Shown here in pieces: positions 25,401 through 33,622 of a stretch of DNA of 59,185 bases. The translations under genes were made by a program, and so were the position numbers. Position 1 is the first letter of the stretch, and the number at the start of each line of letters is the position of its first letter. The stretch is from positions 1 to 59,185 of the forward strand of contig JAAUPE010000026.1 in the NCBI GenBank assembly GCA_012034595.1, in the 5' to 3' direction. The notes under the pieces were generated by a model. It had not been told where the DNA came from. It saw only the letters and a list, made by a program, of their open reading frames with translations, and searched no databases. Origin of the DNA: Calothrix sp. CSU_2_0. GTDB taxonomy: Bacteria; Cyanobacteriota; Cyanobacteriia; Cyanobacteriales; Nostocaceae.

Positions 25401-25477
25401 TCCTATATAGGATAGCAAGAAACTATTTACAAAATACTATACAGGATGATAGTGTAAATTGCATATCCTGTATAGGA
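25401..25477. promoter_or_regulatory. Three operator-like palindromes upstream of the RHH gene
   Basis: TCCTATATAGGA (25401-25412, perfect palindrome), TACTATACAGGA (25435-25446) and TCCTGTATAGGA (25466-25477). Centres are 34 and 31 bases apart, about three helical turns. They lie between the RHH gene and the divergent plus-strand operon, as expected for autoregulation by the RHH protein. Confidence 0.7.
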
Positions 25478-25744
25478 TGAATAGTAGCTCAAAAAAAAAG
25501 TGCGATGCATCAAGGATGATGATTCGCGATCGCAATACCCCATATCCCCATAAGTCGTAGAGTCGCGGGGGAACGGGTTGAGATTAGCGTTAAAGCACTA
25601 TTTATGTGACTGAGACTAAGGTCTACCTGCGGGTATTAGGTCACAAAGCTTGATTTACAAGGGTTCCGTTATGTGAGGTAATGCCGATGCAGCAATAGGA
25701 AAATTACTAATGTTCTATTCTCCAAGTGCAAGGAGTGTCTTACT
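25478..25744. other. Leader region of the plus-strand operon
   Basis: No gene. Contains a dispersed-repeat fragment (GCATCAAGGATG followed by a HIP1 octamer, 25506-25535) and an AAGGAG ribosome binding site at its end that supports the TTG start at 25745. Confidence 0.5.
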
Positions 25745-25957
25745 TTGAAAACAAATTTCTCACCAGACGAATTCTTAGCAACGCTAGAAGGTGTTAGCAA
25801 AATTCTCTTAGTTTTATGTCGATCCAGCAATTATCAGGAGATAACAAGTAAAGAAAATTGCGGGCTTGATTTCACCTTAGTTGACGCAGTTCAAGCTGTT
25901 GAGCAAATCTCAGATGCTTATGCTTTGATGCATCAATCTGATTTAGCTGAGGGGTAG
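25745..25957 (+). CDS. Small acidic hypothetical protein (TTG start)
   Basis: 70 aa, helical and acidic (FSPDEFLATLEGVSKILLV, then LVDAVQAVEQISDAYALMH). Not recognised. The TTG start is supported by AAGGAG 9 bases upstream. First gene of the plus-strand operon; the next start follows two bases after its stop. Confidence 0.6.
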   Translation: MKTNFSPDEFLATLEGVSKILLVLCRSSNYQEITSKENCGLDFTLVDAVQAVEQISDAYALMHQSDLAEG

Positions 25958-25959
25958 CG

Positions 25960-26205
25960 ATGGAATTAATTTGTGTTATTGGACTATGCATCCCGTCAGC
26001 GATCGCACCAAATCCCCATTGTCCACAGTTGAGGACACACCCAGAACGTGAGAGTTTAGCAAATTGCAGAAGCTATAACGAATGGCAAGAAAGAAACAAC
26101 GGAATCAAAAACCAGCCGAATGTTTGCGGAAGTCTCAACTCAATCTATCTGGCAACACAGCAGGAGGAAAAATACTGGCGAAATTTTAAATGTCCACTTG
26201 GGTAG
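25960..26205 (+). CDS. Small protein with hydrophobic N-terminus
   Basis: 81 aa. Begins MELICVIGLCIPSAIA, short and hydrophobic like a signal or anchor, followed by a polar Asn/Gln/Cys-containing tail. GAGGGG precedes the ATG within the end of the upstream gene. No family recognised; could be a small secreted or membrane protein working with the ATPase encoded next. Confidence 0.5.
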   Translation: MELICVIGLCIPSAIAPNPHCPQLRTHPERESLANCRSYNEWQERNNGIKNQPNVCGSLNSIYLATQQEEKYWRNFKCPLG

Positions 26206-26264
26206 GTGCAAAACCTAGATACAGCAAGGATTTCAGCAAAATAACAACTACGTAAACGCCACCA

Positions 26265-27368
26265 ATGGATACAGCATGCTTTTTAGGTTGGATGGTTGGG
26301 AGAGTCCTGTTTTCCGGTTGGTTATTTAGCATCAACACAATTCGCGTTGCTGCCAAAATCATCGTTTCGGTCTGTGACCAAACCGAACGTGCTAGCCGTC
26401 AAATACTCGCGGTTTACGAACAATTACCCCATGCCGGAATGTTGGGTGCAAACGTCATCGATGCGACTGCGGTTGTACTGCCACTATCACCCGAAAACAT
26501 AATCACAGACTTACTTCGAGCCATTGAAGGCAAGCACGTTCTCATTGTTGGTGACACTGGTACGGGTAAGTCAACCATTGCCCAATGGCTTGCTTACCAA
26601 GTTGGCGGGGACATCACAGTGTATGACCCCGACGCTGCACCCGATGAATGGGCTGGTTTAAATGTGGTTGGTAGGAAGGGAAACTTTGGTGCGATCGCTT
26701 CTTCAATGGAAGCTGATTTGGAGGAATTGCAACGACGGATTGAGTTACGGGGTGAAGGTGGTGATAAAGCCTTAGCGGGGATGGATTCCGTTACTATTGC
26801 TGAGGAATTCCCCTTACTGGTTTCCGAGGTCGATATAGCTTCCCAATGGCTAATTCGTCACGGTAATAGAGGTAGAAAGCCAAAGCGTTTTATTGTTGGC
26901 TTGTCTCAGGACGATTCAGTTGCAGCATTGGGTATTGAGGGGCAAGGCAACGCACGCAAAAACTTTAGGTTCGTTCGTCTGGGTAAATTTGGAGTTAACC
27001 ACGCTAAACGCCTTAAGGATACTGCGGTTGAAGATTGGTTAAAGTCGGGGAAATATCGGTGCATGGTCGAGGACACGCCGTGTCAACTGCCAGACTTGAG
27101 TAGTTTTAATATGTTTGTACCACGGGTATCACTCCAACCGAGTTTCCAGGATGTGAAAATGGCTGAAACCACGGCAGAACCGGAATTAAAGCCAATTTCC
27201 AATCCTGAAAACCAAGTTTCCGAGCCACTGCTCAAAGCTGTAAAAGCCTGTCTACAGGCTGGTTTCAGCGATAGCAAACTGATTAAGGAGGTGTTGGGAT
27301 TTTCAGGAGGACGGTACAAGGAGGGTAGAGAGATTTTGGAGAAAATGAAGGGGGAATTAGAAAAATAA
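26265..27368 (+). CDS. Membrane-anchored FtsK/HerA-like ATPase
   Basis: 367 aa. The first 35 residues contain a hydrophobic segment (FLGWMVGRVLFSGWLFSI). The ATPase core has Walker A GDTGTGKST at 96-104, Walker B SVTIAEEFP at 175-183 and a downstream GLSQDDSVAALGIEGQGNA motif with Gln and Asn/Arg placed as in DNA translocases. The C-terminal 50 residues (LKAVKACLQAGFSDSKLIKEV) look like a winged helix. Such ATPases pump DNA in conjugation, division or packaging of membrane-containing phages. In this element, which lacks a recognisable terminase, it is the obvious candidate DNA motor. Confidence 0.82.
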   Translation: MDTACFLGWMVGRVLFSGWLFSINTIRVAAKIIVSVCDQTERASRQILAVYEQLPHAGMLGANVIDATAVVLPLSPENIITDLLRAIEGKHVLIVGDTGTGKSTIAQWLAYQVGGDITVYDPDAAPDEWAGLNVVGRKGNFGAIASSMEADLEELQRRIELRGEGGDKALAGMDSVTIAEEFPLLVSEVDIASQWLIRHGNRGRKPKRFIVGLSQDDSVAALGIEGQGNARKNFRFVRLGKFGVNHAKRLKDTAVEDWLKSGKYRCMVEDTPCQLPDLSSFNMFVPRVSLQPSFQDVKMAETTAEPELKPISNPENQVSEPLLKAVKACLQAGFSDSKLIKEVLGFSGGRYKEGREILEKMKGELEK

Positions 27369-27464
27369 AAATTGCGATCGCATTTCAGTTAACAGGGAGA
27401 AGTGCGGTCGCATTTTAGGCTATCAGGTGCATCTACAAACTTAAATCAAATTTGGTTATAGCTT

Positions 27465-27677
27465 ATGAGTGACATTATTCACAACAAACCGGGAATTAAT
27501 GAGGAACAATGCCCAAATTGCGGATCGGAAGATTCCACTTTTGACGATGAAGGTAAATTTTACGTGTGTAACGTTTGTGGTCATTGCTGGGCTTTTGACC
27601 GAGATGACTCCGATTATTACGATGTTGATGTCGATCCAGAATATCTATATTCGGTTTATGGGATTAAAGAGAACTGA
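27465..27677 (+). CDS. Zinc-ribbon protein
   Basis: 70 aa. CPNCGS ... CNVCGHCW gives two CxxC pairs about 16 residues apart, a classic zinc ribbon, within an acidic protein (DRDDSDYYDVDVD at the C-terminus). Probably a nucleic-acid or protein adaptor. Its stop codon overlaps the ATG of the next gene. Confidence 0.75.
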   Translation: MSDIIHNKPGINEEQCPNCGSEDSTFDDEGKFYVCNVCGHCWAFDRDDSDYYDVDVDPEYLYSVYGIKEN

Positions 27678-27910
27678 TGAACCAAAATTCACGAGAAATA
27701 TCATCTTTAACGGTTGCCTATTACGTGTGTGGCTTCAATATTGCCTGTGAAATATTAGCTCAAAATACAGGGTTAACCCGTCAACATTGGGCTGATTGGG
27801 TAGCCGAATTGACAGAGAAAGAGCTTGAATCAGCAACCCAACAAGATATAGACGATTATGTTTTTGCTGCGATCGCGTATCAAAATAAAGCGCCTGACGA
27901 GCCAGATTGA
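27677..27910 (+). CDS. Small hypothetical protein
   Basis: 77 aa, helical, not recognised (VCGFNIACEILAQNTGL, then HWADWVAELTEKELES). ATG overlaps the zinc-ribbon stop. Ends in DEPD. It closes the ATPase operon; the stop is inside a small GCCAG / CTGGC hairpin that begins the structured region upstream of the transposase. Confidence 0.6.
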   Translation: MNQNSREISSLTVAYYVCGFNIACEILAQNTGLTRQHWADWVAELTEKELESATQQDIDDYVFAAIAYQNKAPDEPD

Positions 27911-28147
27911 CCAACTGGCGAAACGTTAACCCTAAAGGTTAACGTCGCGGTTCGGGTCCAAACCAAATCGTCAATATTGCAATAACTATTTAGGGCTTTG
28001 AGGAAGAAGCAAGCTGATGGCTTTTAAGTTTTCGCAAGCTCGGTAGTCATGCAATATTGCTACCCTGATGCCTTGAGAGTGAATTAAGCTCTAAACGGGC
28101 TTTTGGGTGATTCGTAGGCAGTCTCACAGGGATAATCCCACTACCCC
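27911..28147 (+). ncRNA. Structured non-coding leader of the IS110-like gene, candidate bridge RNA
   Basis: 237 bases without an ORF, immediately 5' of an IS110-like transposase. It contains a 9-bp perfect hairpin ACGTTAACC-CTAAA-GGTTAACGT (27923-27945), a GGTAG / CTACC stem (28042-28063), an AGAG / CTCT stem near 28076-28092 and a GGGA-TAA-TCCC hairpin near 28129-28139. IS110 elements encode their bridge RNA in this position. Fold and loops are not proven. Confidence 0.45.
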
Positions 28148-29350
28148 ATGAAAAACGCACCGAAAATACTAGGGCTTGATGTCAGCAAGTCTTCAGTTTC
28201 TGCATGTTTATTGAATGAGAAACCTAACGAACCACGTAAATTTTACTACAGTTGTCAGTTTTACGATTTTTCTGCAAATCGCAAAGATTTAGATGCAATG
28301 TTAGCGCTCAAACCTGACATTGCGATACTGGAGCCAACGGGAACCAACTACAGCAAGATATGGAGCGAACACCTTACCCGTAATGGGGTTGAAGTAAAGC
28401 TAGTTGGACATCGGGAGTTACGTAGTTACCGCGCTCATCAATTGGGATTACCTGATAAAGATGATAATGCCGATGCTTTGGCTCTGGCCTGTTATTGGTT
28501 CGATTATAATCCTGACCCCAAACGGTTTGTTAAAAACTACGATGCTCAAGCTTCCCGCGTAAGAAATTTGGTGTTGAGATTAGAGCATCTAAATCGCCTC
28601 CAATCACCTGTCATCAATAGGTTGCGTCAGGATTTAGCTTGGCAGTTCCCCGAAATTGCTTTAGTACAATCAAGACGGGGAACAAATGGTTCATTACCTT
28701 TGCTCTGGGCTTGGATGTGCAATCAACGCACTTCAAAACGCTACGATATGCTTTACTCAAAAACCATTGGTTTAGGTTTGGAAGTATCCACTAGGGAACG
28801 AGCGGGAATTATTTGTAATTTGCAAAATCAAGAATATTGCATTGAGGAGGAATTGCGATCGCGCTTGAGAGAAACTTGCTTTACTCCCTATTTCCAAGTA
28901 TTCCAAGAATTTGGGTTCGGCTTTAGACTGAGCGCAATCCTGATCGCCTACATTTATCCGATTGAGCATTTCCTCCTCGATGGCAAGGAGGATATACAAT
29001 TCCACCTTGGTAGGAACTCAAAAAAACCTACAAAGCGTTATTTGTCGTTGCGTCGGTTTCAAAAAGTACTCGGATTAGCTCCTTCGATGGAAGCATCCGG
29101 GGATAAGAAAGGGGTAAAAACGTCCAATGGTTCCAGAATATGCAGAAAAGCTATCTGGCAATGGGTGTTTTCCAGCTTGGAACCCAAAAAAAGCAGGCTA
29201 AACAACCCAACGGTAAAAGCTTTGTGCGAATATCTAGATGCTGAAAAAGCAGGAGGTAGACCGATTGCATTAGTGCGATCGCGTGTTGCAGTTAAAGCCG
29301 CGAAGTTGCTTTTTGCTAAATTGGTAGATGCAACCAAACATGTAGAGTGA
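28148..29350 (+). CDS. IS110-family-like transposase (DEDD)
   Basis: 400 aa, normal for IS110. The RuvC-like N-terminal domain has LGLDVSKSS (D11), ILEPTGTNY (E62) and LPDKDDNADALALA (D106, D109). The C-terminal Tnp20-type domain has FQKVLGLAPSMEASGDKKG and NGSRICRKAIWQW, with the Ser/Gly signature of the family. All catalytic acidic residues look intact. A structured 237-base non-coding leader lies upstream. It stops 6 bases before the ndhN start codon, leaving almost no room for a right end, so it may be anchored there or co-opted. Confidence 0.85.
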   Translation: MKNAPKILGLDVSKSSVSACLLNEKPNEPRKFYYSCQFYDFSANRKDLDAMLALKPDIAILEPTGTNYSKIWSEHLTRNGVEVKLVGHRELRSYRAHQLGLPDKDDNADALALACYWFDYNPDPKRFVKNYDAQASRVRNLVLRLEHLNRLQSPVINRLRQDLAWQFPEIALVQSRRGTNGSLPLLWAWMCNQRTSKRYDMLYSKTIGLGLEVSTRERAGIICNLQNQEYCIEEELRSRLRETCFTPYFQVFQEFGFGFRLSAILIAYIYPIEHFLLDGKEDIQFHLGRNSKKPTKRYLSLRRFQKVLGLAPSMEASGDKKGVKTSNGSRICRKAIWQWVFSSLEPKKSRLNNPTVKALCEYLDAEKAGGRPIALVRSRVAVKAAKLLFAKLVDATKHVE

Positions 29351-29356
29351 AAACTC

Positions 29357-29836
29357 ATGGCACTAATTACCACTGGTAAAGGGCTGATTCGCGATTTAGA
29401 GAAATATGGCGCTTTAGGCGTTTATGCTCCCTTAGAAGGGGGTTTTGAAGGTCGGTATCGTCGCCGATTGCGTGCTGCGGGTTACAATGCTCTTAATTTC
29501 ACGGCACGGGGTTTAGGTGATGTGGCTGCTTATCTCACCAGGATTCACGGTGTTAGACCACCGCATTTGGGTAAGAAAAGTACTGGTAGTGGTGCGGCTG
29601 TTGGTTATGTTTACTACATACCTCCAACTTTGACTTATCAGTTAGAACAGTTACCACCCAAGTCGAAAGGCTTGGTTTTGTGGATTATCGAAGGGCATGT
29701 TCTTTCCGATCAGGAATTGGAATATTTGGCTGCACTACCGAGTATGGAACCGCGTGTCAAAGTGATTGTCGAACGAGGTGGCGATCGCTTTTTCCGTTGG
29801 ACTCCTCTAGAGAAGACTCTGGCTGTGGCTAGCTAA
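29357..29836 (+). CDS. ndhN: NAD(P)H-quinone oxidoreductase subunit N
   Basis: 159 aa, full length. NdhN is a peripheral stromal/cytoplasmic subunit of the cyanobacterial and plastid NDH-1 complex in cyclic electron flow and respiration. The sequence starts MALITTGKGLIRDLEKYGAL and holds the conserved GYVYYIPPTL and VIVERGGDRFFRWTPLE regions. It is intact despite the transposase ending 6 bases upstream; its ribosome binding site would lie inside the transposase 3' end (GAGTGA), and its promoter is probably displaced or inside the transposase gene. Confidence 0.95.
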   Translation: MALITTGKGLIRDLEKYGALGVYAPLEGGFEGRYRRRLRAAGYNALNFTARGLGDVAAYLTRIHGVRPPHLGKKSTGSGAAVGYVYYIPPTLTYQLEQLPPKSKGLVLWIIEGHVLSDQELEYLAALPSMEPRVKVIVERGGDRFFRWTPLEKTLAVAS

Positions 29837-29955
29837 TTGCATATTGGGAGATGCGATATGCATGATTGCATTAAGCTCGCGAAACTTTGCTGCTCTTGAT
29901 GCATCCCTGAGCAAGATTTCGTCGCTTATCGCGTTTCTACCAATACACGATCTAG

Positions 29956-29985
29956 GGGCACGATTTTTTCGATCGTGCCCTTAAT
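29956..29985 (+). terminator. Hairpin downstream of ndhN
   Basis: Inverted repeat GGGCACGAT / ATCGTGCCC with seven-base loop, followed by TTAATATTA. Likely ends the ndhN transcript; the T run is weak. Confidence 0.6.
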
Positions 29986-30199
29986 ATTATGTTGTTGGGA
30001 TTGGTAGCAAATTTCTTCAATAATTGTTTGAAATTTGATTGCTATAATTACTATTGTGTGCATAAATTTAATTTCATGCGATCGCGCATTGAATGTCGAA
30101 ATTTTTACCACAATTCGGGCGAGTAATCGTCATACTGGTAACAGGGAGAGCAGTTTAGACCACTCACCCCAGAACAGGCTAAACTTTGATAAAGTAACA

Positions 30200-30739
30200 A
30201 TGAGACGTAGACCTCCAGGTAGATCGGCTACTACTTCAAAATCTTCTGTTTTCCAATCCCCCATGTTCAATTTCACGACCATAGCGATTTTGGGAGGGGT
30301 GTTTATTCTGGGAATAGGAATTGGTATAGCTTTTAGCTCGACAACTACATTAACTCCATCGAATGTAGCATCCCGTGAATTTATTGATACCAAAGCACCA
30401 AACCCAGAGATTTGCGCTCAGTATGGAGCCAGTGCAATGGTAATGGATGCTCGGTTGTTTGTAACTCTCAACCCGTTTAATGTTTATGTAGGTCAACCGA
30501 GTATGCGTCCTGGATGCGTTATCCGACAAAATAACTGGGCTATTTTAGAGCAAAGAAAGCTTGTGACATCGGAACAGGTGAGAGATTGTAAAAACCGTTT
30601 AAATACTTTTGGTTTTACAGGTAATTTGGATAGCGAAAAACCTGATATTCGCTGTATTTATCAAAATGAAGCCGCTCAAAACTTCTTCCTGACTCAACCT
30701 GGTGCTGTTGCTCCACCTCAGGAGACAGATCGATTTTAA
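30200..30739 (+). CDS. DUF3172 domain protein, membrane-anchored
   Basis: 179 aa from the ATG at 30200 (the frame extends upstream to 30035, but MRRRPPGRSATTSKSS is the usual start). A basic N-terminus is followed by one membrane helix (FTTIAILGGVFILGIGIGIAF) and a soluble domain with PEICAQYGASAMVMDARLFV and PGCVIRQNNWAILE, typical of cyanobacterial DUF3172 proteins. Function unknown. Cys residues are conserved in pairs. Confidence 0.9.
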   Translation: MRRRPPGRSATTSKSSVFQSPMFNFTTIAILGGVFILGIGIGIAFSSTTTLTPSNVASREFIDTKAPNPEICAQYGASAMVMDARLFVTLNPFNVYVGQPSMRPGCVIRQNNWAILEQRKLVTSEQVRDCKNRLNTFGFTGNLDSEKPDIRCIYQNEAAQNFFLTQPGAVAPPQETDRF

Positions 30740-30915
30740 ATTATATTAAATATAATCTTGATAAAAATTATATTTAATATTGTTATGGAGACGCGAGTGA
30801 TGGTGCAAGGCACCCGCTTTACAGCGATCGCACAAGCTTTGCCACGGGAATTATATCCGTGGCAAAGTTCGCATTTCTACATTATTTCTACATTTATTAC
30901 TGATTATTTTCTAGA

Positions 30916-31905
30916 TTACTGCCCTTGATTGGGCAAGCTTTGTCCCCAAGGTAGTGGAGTTAGATTAGAGTTTGTACCACCGTTTATGTTATTGGGGTAG
31001 GTGGTAACAGAATTAGGGTTCATTAATAATGGTGGAGCGTTATTAATAAAACCTCCTGATGAACTGGGAAGGCTTGCTGGAGGCAAGATTGAGCCAGGAG
31101 GGAGTTGTGGGGTATTGTTAAAGTTGAGCGGTGGTACGCTTACGAATGGTGGCTGTTGATTGCTGTTGTTGATGTTATTGGTTTGTGGAGGAAGGTTATT
31201 ATTTCCTCCGAATGTTGGTGGTAGGGTTCCGTTGGGTTGGGGTAGATATAATCCTGGTGGGACATTGGGTATGTTATTAGGAAAATTGCCTGCTGGTTGA
31301 GGTGCGTAGGTTCCTGGTGGTAGATTATTTTGAAGTTGAGGTGCGTAGGTTCCCGATGGATAATTATTTGGTTGGGGAGGGAAATATCCTCCAGATGTGC
31401 CATTGGGATTATAGCTGCTGAGGAAAGGACGCAATACCCAACGATTGGAGGAGACTGGTTGTAAGAGTACTTGATTGGGATTAAATGCGGTTCCCGGAGC
31501 TAAATCCATAACTATGCGGGTAACATTGGCATTTAGTTGTGAAAGACGAATACGTTGAATTGTACCGTTGTAATCCTGTCGAGTCGAAACAAAACCTAGT
31601 TTTGTGCCTGGAATGTCTACAACTAAGCGTTCTGGTTGACGAAGGAAAAGTAATTTTGGTTGGGAAGCAGCAGTAAGGGTAAATTCAAGTTGAGCAACTT
31701 CGGGAAAAAATCGCCATTCTTGAAGTTGAGCATTTTGTGGATTGGCAATGCTAGCACTTGGTAGTGATAAAGTTGCGGATAAGCTGAATATGCTAAATAT
31801 ACTAGCTGAGAATAGCTTTTTGTAGGGATGTTTGCGAATTGCTTGGGACAAATATTGCCATAAATCAACAAGCTGCTTATTTGCAAATTGGTTACTCATC
31901 TTCAT
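30916..31905 (-). CDS. AMIN-domain protein with Pro/Asn-rich tail
   Basis: 329 aa. A signal-like segment (YKKLFSASIFSIFSLSATLSLPSASIA, about residues 28-54) precedes an AMIN domain (about 60-155: EWRFFPEVAQLEFTLTA, LVVDIPGTKLG, RIVMDLAPGTAFNP). AMIN domains bind peptidoglycan or guide amidases and secretins in the periplasm. The remaining 170 residues are low-complexity Pro/Asn/Gly, with variable repeats of PPGTYAPQ type, no amidase domain. It follows the 31930 gene closely on the same strand. Confidence 0.85.
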   Translation of the reverse strand: MKMSNQFANKQLVDLWQYLSQAIRKHPYKKLFSASIFSIFSLSATLSLPSASIANPQNAQLQEWRFFPEVAQLEFTLTAASQPKLLFLRQPERLVVDIPGTKLGFVSTRQDYNGTIQRIRLSQLNANVTRIVMDLAPGTAFNPNQVLLQPVSSNRWVLRPFLSSYNPNGTSGGYFPPQPNNYPSGTYAPQLQNNLPPGTYAPQPAGNFPNNIPNVPPGLYLPQPNGTLPPTFGGNNNLPPQTNNINNSNQQPPFVSVPPLNFNNTPQLPPGSILPPASLPSSSGGFINNAPPLLMNPNSVTTYPNNINGGTNSNLTPLPWGQSLPNQGQ

Positions 31906-31929
31906 ACTATCCTCTACTGGTGAATGCGT

Positions 31930-32526
31930 TTAGGTTTTTTGGGAATGGTCGTTTGGACTTTGGGATTGTTTTTCAACTTTTAAGCGAATAGCATTAAATT
32001 TAATTGGTTTTGGTTCGTTATTGGAATCGATTAGACCATAAATTTGACCGGAAAAGCCTCCTTGGGAATTTAAGTTGGCTCTGATGGTGATGATTGTGGA
32101 GGAATTGCGATGAGATTTAATTTGAGTAGAGGTAACTGACGTTTTTGAGTCTGGAAAGTTGCAAATTATTGTTGGAGAAATTTTCCCTGATCGGCTAAAT
32201 TTTTGTTGATTGAGTTTGCCATTCAACGAGGAGTTATTTTCGTTGGTTGTAGATAATTTACTGTTTGCTGCTGCTGGTAATTTTGGGAATAAAGAACTAT
32301 TTAAGAAAATTCCAGATTGTTGAATATTTAATACCAAACTGTTGGGCTTTTGGCAATTGGGTAATTGTTCTGCAAGTTGCAATTCATAGTCTCCGTTGAT
32401 AGATTGTGGTGCTTTGAGTTTGCTTTCTCCGTATACAGTAATGTTTTGAAATGTTTTGAAGATTACTAAAGCTGAACTAATGGCAATAACGTAAAAGGCT
32501 AATGAGTGGAATTTGGGTTTATTCAT
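31930..32526 (-). CDS. Hypothetical exported or membrane-anchored protein
   Basis: 198 aa. N-terminal hydrophobic helix (LAFYVIAISSALVIF), then a polar Ser/Asn-rich region. A Cys-containing strand GKISPTIICNFPD and the strand IRANLNSQGGFSGQIYGL suggest a small beta domain near the C-terminus. Not recognised. Its ATG overlaps the stop of a decayed antiporter gene, so the start codon lies in remnant DNA. Probably one operon with the AMIN gene downstream. Confidence 0.65.
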   Translation of the reverse strand: MNKPKFHSLAFYVIAISSALVIFKTFQNITVYGESKLKAPQSINGDYELQLAEQLPNCQKPNSLVLNIQQSGIFLNSSLFPKLPAAANSKLSTTNENNSSLNGKLNQQKFSRSGKISPTIICNFPDSKTSVTSTQIKSHRNSSTIITIRANLNSQGGFSGQIYGLIDSNNEPKPIKFNAIRLKVEKQSQSPNDHSQKT

Positions 32527-32834
32527 GGGAATTTGGGAGTGGTAAGTTTTCTATTGCTAAGGGTTTGCCGTTCTATTCCCCAAGCACGCCTGGTTCCAGT
32601 TATGATTAAGTCAACTCCTGCGGATGTTTCAACTACCGCTTGGATGGGTTCGCTCGCTTCTGTGGTGTTGATGTTGATGCGATCGCGTACGCTTGTTCGA
32701 TAACTGCTATTTGTGCGGTTTCGCGAGCGGGAAATAGTCTAATTAAACTAAATAGGCATCCTTGCGAGCATGGGAAAAGCTGTAATTGACATCAATGCAC
32801 TTAAATAAAACACAGCTTGCCAAATCCAGCCATA
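32523..32834 (-). pseudogene. Remnant of a CPA2-type Na+/H+ antiporter with universal-stress-like tail
   Basis: Three short pieces in different minus-strand frames still read as parts of one family. At 32834-32751: YGWIWQAVFYLSALMSITAF and PMLARM, a CPA2 exchanger helix. Then SLIRLFPARETAQIAVIEQA. Then, from about 32650 to 32523, EASEPIQAVVETSAGVDLII and TGTRRAWGIERQTLS, the C-terminal USP-like end. Over a kilobase of the normal gene is missing between the first and later pieces. Confidence 0.75.
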
Positions 32835-33622
32835 AATATTACGTTTATTCAAATTTTATTTTTCCCTTTTCCAGGGGATGTAATGATGTGAAATACTACA
32901 ATGCTATTTGAGCATCTCTGCGGGCAGGCTACGCCAACGAAACCTCACAAGTTAATGCCAAAGTAACTAAACCAGTGGGTACAAGTTATTCTTAGTGATA
33001 ATTTTCGCTAATAGGTAAAGAAGCGGCAATTCACTATTTTCAAATAAAACAAAATAAACAAAATAAACAACATCTATTACATATTTTATAAATAATGATA
33101 ACTTACAATACATGAATAATTAAGTATAAATCCCATGTTAATATCTGTAGCATAAAATATAAAGTAGTAAAACAATCAAAATTTTATTTTGCTTTCTAAA
33201 AATTGATGTAGAAATTCACTTAATATATTTACTACTAAAAGTTAAATATAACATCTAGTCATTTGTAAAAGTTTAGATTAAGTTGACTTTGTGTATGTTT
33301 AAAAATTTATTCTATGGTAAACCATAGGACTCAAATTTCATTTTTGAACAAATAATTATACTAAAAAGCCTATTTTATAAAGGCTTTTTTTAAAGTACTG
33401 TTCACATATCAAATAGTATCTTTATATAAAAAATGATCGAAAATTTTTAATTGTATATAAATCATTAGATACTTATATTAAGTTATTATGGTATTTTTAT
33501 CAATGAAACAGTCAATATAAGTTTGAAATTACAGAATTTGAACTAGCAGTGTAAGCACTGAATTACTGTAAAAATTTGATAAAACATCTATAGATTAAAC
33601 TTTATCTTATCAGATATATACG
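32835..33622. other. AT-rich gene-free region
   Basis: About 790 bases, very A/T-rich, no gene. A small hairpin CTATGG-TAAA-CCATAG at 33312-33327 and a terminator at 33363-33391 are the only structured parts. Confidence 0.6.
33363..33391 (+). terminator. Orphan Rho-independent terminator
   Basis: Nine-bp stem AAAAAGCCT / AGGCTTTTT, nine-base A/T loop, then more T. No gene precedes it on the plus strand within the gap. A TTGACT at 33283-33288 lies upstream, so a short transcript is conceivable. It could also work in the minus direction. Confidence 0.65.

Noticed and set aside
27940-27965. tRNA-like TTCGGGTCC motif as attachment site
   Set aside because: Only a T-loop-like string; no acceptor or anticodon stems fit. 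No tRNA gene was found in the window.
12246-29350. Diversity-generating retroelement linked to the fibre genes
   Set aside because: No reverse transcriptase and no template/variable repeat pair was seen.
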